NCBI GenBank assembly: GCA_033398695.1 | Contig: CM065805.1 | Span: 167,935,787 to 167,999,786 of the forward strand | Reading direction: 5' to 3' | Source: Orobanche coerulescens | Taxonomy: Eukaryota; Streptophyta; Magnoliopsida; Lamiales; Orobanchaceae | DNA length: 64,000 bases | Shown: in pieces, positions 57,301-64,000 of the stretch | Layout of the letters: each line of letters opens with the position of its first letter | Numbering within the stretch: the first letter of the stretch is position 1 | Notes under the pieces: generated by a model | The model's input: the letters and a program-made list of their open reading frames with translations, nothing else | The model's database searches: none | Told to the model about the DNA's origin: nothing | Program-made: the position numbers and the translations under genes

Positions 57301-60098
57301 CAACATCTAAGCCTTAGTCCCAAAATAATTTGGGGTCGGCTAACATGAATCAAACTTTGAAACCGTCAATAATCGTTACAGGAAGAAAAAACTTTAATAC
57401 TAAAAAATGACCATAAAAACTGAAATAAATGAAAAACTAAACCCTAAAAAACCAGGCCCTAATAACCTTGAAAAAATCAGAAGAACTAAAATCCAGAAGA
57501 AAACATCAGACCCGTCTTAAAGTACAGGTTATGGTGGTCAAATCCAAGTATTTGTCATTTTCTAATATCAACAACATTTTCCTAAAGCTCGATTACAATG
57601 GATACCTTGGGTATTGTTCACCACCCGAAACATATCTATATTCAATTCCAAAAACCTCCGATAATAATATACAATCAAATACATAACTCACTCAATTCCT
57701 TGCTCAATTGTACATATACCTGTCCACAAGTATCACAAACTACAAACCACCTGGAATGAAACATTTACAAGTTGAACCCAAAAGTTCAACAATTTCAACT
57801 TGCAATAGAATTCAAAAAATACAGTCTACTTTGCATGCAGTAATGGCAGTTTAAGAGGTGCACTGGAGTTTAAAATATTAAGGGATAAAATAGAAGTTTA
57901 ATTTGTTAGATGGACATTTTTCACTATTTAGGTCCAATAAGGAGAAACAGCAGACGAGCATTAGACTATTCTACTTTCGACATAGTGCAATTTAAGGACT
58001 GAGCAAAAGCACAAATACATTTCTCATTTATAAAGAAAAAAATGAGTAAAAAGTCTGGGCCACCATAAATATTCAAACTTGGATAATGGAGAAGAAAATG
58101 ACGCAAAACCAAGTTCCCACACAAAATAATAGTCCAGTTTTTAGCCCAAAAAAAATAAAATGACGGAAGAAGTTAGGAGATTACAATGAAGTAAAGAGTG
58201 GAAAAGGCAGCAATAGTCCAATATCTTCCCCAGTAAGCATCTGCTAAGACTGCCCCAATAAGGGGAGTTAGGTAACAGGTGCCTTGCCAAGTGGTCACGT
58301 TTCTAGCAGCTGGCACGTTCCCTTCATGTAACTTTTTGGTGAGGTAACTTACAAGGTTAGTCGCGATTCCATAGTAAGCCAAACGCTCACAGCATTCAGT
58401 CCCTGCCATCAATATTAAAAAAAGAATCAGAAAATTGGGAATATGGGAAAACAAGAGTAAAATTCCATAAATACCCAGAATAAAAGGACATGCTCTCCAG
58501 TTCCCGGTGTTGCTCTTCAAAACGGGGTTTCCCTTGGTGTCAACAGAACCATCACCCGTATATAGCCCATTACTACCATCCTACAGAAAAAAGAAGTGTA
58601 AAATGAATAGCCAAGATAGACGACGATGACGAGCATCAAACTAAAATACATGAAAAATCAAGGTAAAATCATTGTAAAAGTAGGTATAGTATCCAAACAA
58701 GATAAAAAAAAAACTTAGACTGTTTCCCTTCTATCGCTTTACCTTCTTTCTCTTTTTAATACTATTTATTTTATTTTATCTTTATCTAGTGCACATATCA
58801 TAAGCGTAAGACCATGCATATTTGCTGCATTATAAAATCCTGGCATATAATTATGTAGATTTGCCCTATCAAAAAAAAACGTTCACAAGATCTCACATCA
58901 GTCATAACATTGTCCAGATGGTTCTGCAGAGTCAAGAGACCCTCAACGTTCAAAACAATGAAGATGTCATTATAGCTAAGAATATAAACCAACAAATTCA
59001 ATGACGACAGTATTCAAAGGAAGGAGAACATAGTAGTCGCCATGCCAACTTTGTTAGGTTCTGGAGCCTGCGATACTGTGCACTATAACGGCGAACTTTT
59101 TTGGAGAGTATTTAGGTATTATGTAAATTTCTGTTACGGCTATGACCCTTATAATAGAAATGGTCCAACGATTTGTAACTCCGTCTCTTGAGAAAACATA
59201 TAGTGCATATCCTAGCTTGATGTAGTCAGAATTTCTGGCAAAGTGGGTAAACAAATGTATGTACTGTAATGCCTTTGTTTCGATTTTCTTCTCATTCAAG
59301 CATGTATTCATAACAAACTTGACAATCAAATTATTCGCACGACAGTTAATTTGACTCATGAATCTAGATTTCTCTTAAATCTAGCAAATGTTTAACATTC
59401 AATGGCATATCAAAGGCGGTTGAAAGACAGATACATTTGGTTATGTTAGAAAGATGAGGAACCATTTGGATGAGCTTAGTAATAACCTCTTTTATGCTTT
59501 ATCTTGTTAAAAGGTTCAAGAGCAAATTGTGGCTTATATTGGAAACAGACCTACTTCGACTTATTCCAATTTTGAACACTAAGGGGATGCTTGGTGAAAT
59601 AAGAAGGAATGGAAAGGGAATGGAAAGGAATGATACCCATACCACTCAAATTGTTGAGGTATGGGGGATTCCTCATTTTGGGGGAATTAGAGTCATAGTA
59701 GTGTAATTCCAAACACACACTATGACTTTGATTCCCATACCTTAACCCCAAACCCCACAACCAAGCACTCCCTAGATTAGCATAAACCATTCTACAGATT
59801 ACAGAATATGAAAAATCCCCAATGGTCAAGAAAGTAAAGTAAAAAACAAAGAAACCTACTCATCAGCATAGAAATGTACGCAAAATTCACAAAATTAGGC
59901 TTTAAATTCAGCTGAACAGCGGGAAAAAATAGCCACGACAACCCGATAAATTCTTTTAATTAAAAAAGAAACACATAAACACGGACAGAGAGAGATAGGG
60001 AGTGGGAGACGGAGGGGGGGGGGGGGGGGAGACGAAAAGGAGAGCACCTCTACAAGACCCTCCTCGAGAAGCAGCCTTTCTTCCTCACGGGTACCCAT
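53517..60098 (-). CDS. Proton-coupled di/tripeptide transporter, NPF8/PTR2-like (five exons)
   Basis: Major-facilitator transporter of the NRT1/PTR (NPF) family. Characterised NPF8 members import di- and tripeptides with protons across the plasma membrane or tonoplast. Exons (minus): 60098-60048, 58580-58475, 58402-58185, 56319-55763, 54339-53517. They join in frame with GT-AG introns to 584 residues, the length of Arabidopsis PTR2/NPF8.3. Landmarks: acidic N-terminus [26 protein letters not shown]; proton-coupling ExxER motif ECCER (residues 55-59); [32 protein letters not shown] (about 170-188); PTR signature [10 protein letters not shown] (204-213); a long central loop split by intron 4; C-terminus ending KMYKSKKAS. 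No frameshift or stop is seen, so it is probably functional. Substrate and NPF8.1 versus 8.3 orthology are inference. Confidence 0.93.
54551..54912. mobile_element. MITE candidate in intron 4 (first)
   Basis: The ends are imperfect inverted repeats: AAACTACCCTTGAGATTTAG..AATTACAAAAA on the left and the complement of TTTTGTAATTTG..CCTCAAAGTAGTTC on the right. There is no transposase. Its ends resemble those of 55313-55602, so both belong to one family. Confidence 0.5.
55313..55602. mobile_element. MITE candidate in intron 4 (second)
   Basis: The left end AATTACAGATACTACCCCTG, then AGATTTGG, pairs with the right end CCAACCCTCGAGGGCCG, then TTTTTGTGGTTGTCCC. About 290 bp, no ORF, target duplication unclear. 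Confidence 0.5.
55763..56319 (-). CDS. NPF gene exon 4
   Basis: Acceptor TTACGAAG/GGTATG at 56320. It encodes TM3-TM6, the [13 protein letters not shown] block and the [10 protein letters not shown] signature, then the start of the central loop. Donor CTGAA/GTAAGT at 55762 matches the consensus. Confidence 0.93.
56568..56790. mobile_element. MITE in intron 3 with ~25-bp terminal repeats
   Basis: The left terminus GGGCAAATGTCATCTACTCT, then CCCT, matches the reverse complement of the right terminus AGGGAGAGTAGATGTAATTT, then TCCC, with three mismatches. It is 223 bp and non-coding. A Mutator-like origin is possible, but the flanking 9 bp match poorly. Confidence 0.65.
57296..57356. repeat. 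Dispersed plant repeat motif with short hairpin
   Basis: CAACAACAACATCTAAGCC, then AGTCCCAAA ATAA TTTGGGG and TCGGCTAACATGAATC. This CAACAACAA..GGGGTCGGCT block is widespread in plant genomes within SINE-like repeats. Family assignment is from memory and uncertain. Confidence 0.4.
58185..58402 (-). CDS. NPF gene exon 3
   Basis: Acceptor GATGGCAG/GGACT after a 72-bp intron. It encodes the ExxER motif, TM1-TM2 and [16 protein letters not shown]. Donor ATT/GTAATC at 58184. Confidence 0.92.
58475..58580 (-). CDS. NPF gene exon 2
   Basis: Acceptor TTTCTGTAG/GATGG at 58581. It encodes [17 protein letters not shown] and [11 protein letters not shown]. Donor CTGG/GTATTT at 58474; ends with one base of a split Gly codon. 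Confidence 0.88.
59583..59772. mobile_element. Tourist-like MITE in intron 1
   Basis: 190 bp with terminal inverted repeats GGGGATGCTTGGT and ACCAAGCACTCCC and internal inverted blocks (GGTATGGG, GAGTCATAGT). It is flanked by TAA and TAG, close to the TWA target duplication of PIF/Harbinger-derived Tourist MITEs. No ORF. Confidence 0.65.
60048..60098 (-). CDS. NPF gene exon 1
   Basis: A short first exon of 17 codons, [20 protein letters not shown] at 60098; donor GAG/GTGCTC at 60047. The acidic N-terminus resembles NPF8.3. The start is chosen because it lies in frame with exon 2 and gives the family length. Confidence 0.82.
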
Positions 60099-60375
60099 CA
60101 ACCGTATTGTTGTGTGGATTACTTAATTCCAGTATACGCGTTTGTTTGTATAGATATAGATTCTGCTGCAAATGACGGAAACTCCGGCGAGTTTGGTTCT
60201 CCAACGCAAACGGAAGCTGATGATCGTTTTCCTATTTCTCGTGGGGCCAGCAGCCGACTTTTTTTCTTGACACAACACCCGATATTTATTGGGAATGAGA
60301 TCTAAATTCAGAACCATTTTATTCTCTAAATCAAATAAAAAGAAAAACATATACTCTCTTCTGCACTAGGATAAA
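60099..60375 (-). promoter_or_regulatory. NPF gene upstream region
   Basis: Only 277 bp separate the start codon from the Helitron terminus, so this must hold the 5' UTR and proximal promoter. CTATATCTATAC at about 60145-60157 on the minus strand is a weak TATA candidate. Nothing stronger is visible. Confidence 0.4.
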
Positions 60376-60387
60376 CTAATATAACAC

Positions 60388-60403
60388 CCGTGTAATTACA
60401 CGG
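60388..60403. repeat. Perfect 16-bp palindrome, Helitron terminal hairpin
   Basis: CCGTGTAATTACACGG is its own reverse complement and stands out in AT-rich surroundings. Confidence 0.75.
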
Positions 60404-60439
60404 ACTACAAAAAAGAATTTTTATTTATATATATAATAT

Positions 60440-61385
60440 ATAAATGTTCATTATAAATTTAATATATTCTTTCTAATATTTCCTGATCTTCACTTTTTAT
60501 ATGGCAACATAAAACTAACCATGACCGAATACGAGTCTTGGAAGATACATAACAACATGAGAAAGCGTTTGATCTTGACTCTTAAATATAGTCATGGCAA
60601 AGCTTATAATAAGTGAGAACTGGCGTATTTGAAATTTAAATGGTAATCTGATATCTAAGGTCTTAATATCAATTATGGAATAAATACTTTACTCTCAGAA
60701 TTATTCCCTGAATTTTTTTGTTCAATAATATTGTTACGGATTTGGATAATTATTAATGGTGTGACATTGCATAATTATGATGATTGATCCATATTTTGAA
60801 TTAGCATAACTGAAACTCTAACTTACGATTTCAAGATGTGATTTGGAATTCTAGAACACTTGATGCTATTAAAAAAAATCCATTGGATATACTTGATTTT
60901 GACTTCTAGAGGGCATAAATTTTGCATATACTATTAGAACTGAGATATATCCGCTTGTCTTTTGAAATTATAGACATCACGTAATCGTTTACTATCTCCA
61001 CAACGTCGTTTGTTGGCGTCAGGATTGCTCTTTCTTCAAAAATTCACTTTATGGAAAGTTACTTATAAGTGAATGATAGTGCTTTCAACAATGGTTGCAA
61101 TATGATTTTCGGCATTCCGAATTAGTAAATATCAAGAATATCAATCAAGGTTTCTCTCTCGACTTCTTCACCCAGCTTACCATTTATAATTTTTAGGATT
61201 CATTCGGAGAAGTCCTTAATTTCTTGTAGATGATGAGATGACATTGTTTGTCCAACAATTAATCTCATATTCTTGGTCGGTCTTATGAGTTTGCGATGAT
61301 GCCCAAGTGAAGAAGAGCTTATACTTGAATAACTGATATATGCATTGTCCTTTGGTACAACTTCATATGTAGAATTATACTAAAT
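60440..61385 (-). pseudogene. Helitron helicase C-terminus, heavily decayed
   Basis: Minus-strand fragments in order: VVPKDNAYIS and ISSSSLGHH (about 61350-61290), PTKNMRLIVGQ and EIKDFSE stop ILKI (about 61270-61195), NGKLGEEVERETLIDI (about 61190-61140), HIATIVEST (about 61105), NNIIE (about 60740), VFIP, and FGHG stop FYVAI (about 60520). These correspond to the end of PIF1-like Helitron helicases: the TKNMRL block, the IVxSTY block and the SHGQLYVAxSR block. Many stops and frameshifts exclude function. Confidence 0.72.
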
Positions 61386-62600
61386 AATTATGGCAAGGGT
61401 AATTTTTGTAATATTTAAAATTTAAAAAACTTTTCGAAATACATAAGAGATTTTGACTTATAGCTTAAAATTAAGCACTTCTCAAATTTCAATAAAAAAA
61501 TATAATAGTAGTATATATAATTTAATTACTTGTATGACCTATTATAAATATACCTGTTAATTTAGAAAACTACATCCAAGTCCTAGCCTTAAAATTACCA
61601 AGAAATTTAACAATTTAGATTATTATATATAAGAATAGCTTGGATAAGTTAAAAAAATATACATCAAAATTTTGTCCTAATTAAAAACGACCTTAAAATT
61701 TTAAAAAATTACAAAATAAAAAACTCAATTGATTTGATTAAAGTAAAACGGTATATTTATGCTTATATGAAATATTTTCAAACATTTAGCTTCATATTTA
61801 AGAGTATTAAAGTCTTCCCCATTTTATATTAAAAAATAAAAAAAGAGTTGAAGTACTTTTATTAATTCCTGAAACTTGTATTACAAAAAATCTCGGCGGC
61901 ATTTGGTTGAAGTGAAACTATATGTATATTTATTTTAAAATAGATTTTGGAATTACAAAGTAAGAAGTTTATGACTTATAACTTAAAATTGAGTACTTCC
62001 CAATTTTAAAAACAAAAAAGAAGCAGCATCATTGTAGTATATATATAAGTGAATTACTTGTATGACTTATTGTAAATATATTAATCACGGAGTTAACTAA
62101 GAAAACTACGTCCACATCCTAGCCTAATTAAAATTATCCTCATTTTTTAAAAGAAAAAAATGCCAAATTTTGTTTGTAATATAAGATGAGCCGGGAAAAG
62201 TGGTACTTTTCAGGCATTGAACTTCATAATTAAGAGTACTACTAAATTCAAGAAATTTTACATTCAAAAGAAGAGAAAACTAATTAGAGTATTTTTAGTG
62301 ATTCGTGAAACTTGTATTACAAAAAAACTAAGTGACATTTGGTTCAGTTCAAACTTTATTATCATTTTTATATGATGTTATTTTCAAACATTAACTTAAT
62401 ATATAGAAGTATTATACACATTTTACATTCAAGAGAACACATAAATAGTTGGGCACTTTTAGTCATTTCGGAAACTCGTATTAGAAAAAACCTCAATTCA
62501 TATCTGATTGTGTTAAACTGTATTTGATGAAATTTTAGTTCCACCTTCTTTTTTAGTCTTTTTTTGCCAAAATGATCCAAATCGTTAAGCATTTAATGGT
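61386..62600. repeat. AT-rich degenerate duplicated region
   Basis: Two long direct repeats are visible: 61450-61600 resembles 61970-62120 (GACTTATARCTTAAAATT, TTACTTGTATGACYTATT, AAAACTACRTCCA). A second block GAAACTYGTATTACAAAAAA occurs near 61875, 62305 and 62470. No gene and no clear terminal repeats. Confidence 0.6.
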
Positions 62601-63570
62601 TCCTGTTATATGGCCAAAAAGGAGATAATCGAATTCTTATATTTGAAAAAAATTTACATATACTATTTGGATATAATTTAAAATACAAAAGTAAATCCAA
62701 AACTTTCAAAAATGTATAGTTGATTTTAAAAGTAGATAAATTTAAGACAAAAAAAATTAAGAATCACTTAAAACGATCAATTTTATTTTCTAAAATTCTC
62801 TTTGTACAAAGATATATGGATTAATATATTATTATTAAATTTAATTTCTTATATATTTTGAAATATCACTTTAAAAATTGTTAAAATCGGGAATTATATA
62901 ATTTAGTAAATACAAGTTTTTTCATTTATTTTGTTATTTTATATTAATTAAATAAGATTTAAAATTAAAATAGACTAATTCATTTATTCCATAGTTTCTT
63001 TGATTTATTTATAAATAATAATTAAAACTATTGTTTCTACACTTTCAATATTATTTTTGAGTAAGATTATTTTGATTTATTTAATTGATTAGGACTTCAA
63101 GTACCTTTTTAATTATATATATTCAACACTTATTTTGCAATATTCCCAAGCATCTTTCATTTCATTGATTTTTTATTGATATACCTAATTATATTGACTA
63201 ACTAATATAAACTAATTAATTAGTTGAATATATAATATTTCCGTGAGATTTTAGGTTTTTAATATATAGTGCACACTGCTATATCAAATTTCTCTTTGTT
63301 TGAGAATTATATTTTAATTAATGAAAATATGAAATCTTTTTGTAAATATAATCAATTCTTATTTATTCATAATTCATATTCCTTAATTCGTAAAAATTAA
63401 TAAGGTAGGTAGGAGTTATTTGAGGTATAATTATAATGTAATTAATGCAATAATGATTAGGTCAGTAATTGATTATGTGTCAATTTGAGCGTGAGAGGAA
63501 CACATATGCACCCGGCCAAGAAAACATGTGGCGATCGAGCGTGAGAAGGCTGGCAACTCAGCGTATTCTG
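62601..63570. other. AT-rich intergenic DNA
   Basis: I see no ORF of note, RNA gene or defined repeat here. Confidence 0.6.
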
Positions 63571-63574
63571 CATT

Positions 63575-63810
63575 AGTATATAGAGGAGATTGTCCATACT
63601 TTATGATTAATTTGTTTGAGAAATATGATAAAATAATAGATGTAGTACAATAATATAATTCAGAGAGGGAAAATAATAGATAGAGTGTAATAAAAAAATT
63701 GATGAAATAATAAGATAATATATAGTGTACGTCATTTTAAATTTTAATAATTTATTATAGAACGTTCATAAATAAAGTGAATAATTTATCATGAGACGGA
63801 CGGAGTATTA
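63575..63810. mobile_element. Stowaway-like MITE, degenerate
   Basis: It ends GAGACGGACGGAGTA followed by TTA, close to the Stowaway terminus GGACGGAGGGAGTA with TA target. The left side has GAGATTGTCCATACTTTATG, typical just inside the other terminus, but the left terminal repeat is eroded. Confidence 0.55.
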
Positions 63811-64000
63811 GATTTACATTTACTCCCTCGATATCACAATCAAATTTAATTAAGGGATCAATGGCAATTGATATTATTATATAATTATTGTTGGTTTGTT
63901 CAAATTATAAAATATGTATGATTGTATATGTTAATGTTTGAAAGAAAGTAACAATAGTAATGAAAATAAGTTTAAAAAAAATCATTCCGATAAAAAATAC
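63811..64000. other. Window end, possible start of another MITE
   Basis: TTTACTCCCTCGATATC at about 63819 resembles a Stowaway left terminus, but no right end lies inside the window. Otherwise AT-rich with no gene. Confidence 0.3.

Larger units (their letters stand above)
60376..61385 (-). mobile_element. Helitron 3' end (truncated element)
   Basis: A decayed Rep/helicase C-terminus is followed, in minus sense, by AT-rich sequence, the 16-bp perfect palindrome CCGTGTAATTACACGG (60388-60403), nine bases, and TTAG/T at 60376/60375. Plant Helitrons end in a short GC-rich hairpin 10-12 bp before CTRR and insert before T. TTAG departs by one base. The 5' end is not visible; the homology stops at about 61385. 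Confidence 0.65.

Noticed and set aside
60012..60030. Poly-G run in intron 1 (and 53476-53489) as G-quadruplex element
   Set aside because: Simple homopolymers whose length is unreliable in sequencing; no supporting structure.
1..64000. tRNA or rRNA genes
   Set aside because: I saw no cloverleaf with A and B boxes and no ribosomal RNA sequence; tRNA-related motifs are only retrotransposon primer sites.

Overview
This window is plant nuclear DNA, most likely from a eudicot. The evidence is one intron-containing NPF/PTR transporter gene, several families of plant-type LTR retrotransposons (Ty1/copia, Ty3/gypsy chromovirus and Athila), a Helitron remnant and MITEs. About 52 kb of the 64 kb is nested retrotransposon. 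There is no sign of prokaryotic or organellar organisation.

Left part (1-25144). An inverted LTR fragment (1-334) is followed by a 5'-truncated copia element whose gag-pol frame (605-4555) has eight nonsense codons but no frameshift, with its 3' LTR at 4632-6126. Next is a non-autonomous, LARD-like gypsy element (6197-25144) flanked by the 5-bp duplication ATGAA. Its LTRs are about 3.64 kb, it has an initiator-Met PBS and no recognisable coding region. A 9.63-kb minus-strand chromovirus (11942-21572, target duplication GTTCA) is nested inside its right LTR.

Middle part (25145-52430). This is a minus-strand Athila-type gypsy element that has become a tandem array with a 10.3-kb period. Each unit joins Athila gag/protease, an inverted chromovirus LTR end, a complete chromovirus LTR with PBS and truncated gag, then Athila RT, RNase H, integrase and ORF1. 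Two complete units (28621-38916, 38917-49222) and one deleted unit (25466-28620) are present. The unduplicated Athila gag, PBS and 5' LTR lie at 49223-52430.

Right part (52433-64000). The only apparently intact host gene is a five-exon minus-strand gene for a 584-residue proton-coupled di/tripeptide transporter of the NPF8/PTR2 type (exons between 60098 and 53517). Its introns hold several MITEs. A decayed minus-strand Helitron helicase (60440-61385) ends in a 16-bp palindrome and a TTAG/T terminus at 60376, only 277 bp upstream of the transporter start codon. The rest is AT-rich non-coding DNA with degenerate repeats and a Stowaway-like MITE.

Common theme: the two chromovirus-type LTR families and the LARD LTR each carry a dense array of roughly 12-bp GC-rich palindromes (TTACGGCCGTAA or TAGCGCACGCTA) just upstream of the TATA position. 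Athila has a comparable array of longer GACACGGCGC/GCGCCGTGTC palindromes in its LTR and again in front of ORF1. The LARD LTR also contains a complete old PPT plus LTR-start junction, as if its U3 had been extended by 421 bp. Many differences between otherwise near-identical copies fall at CAG/CTG sites and look like sequencing artefacts at methylated CHG sites, so frame calls in single copies need caution.
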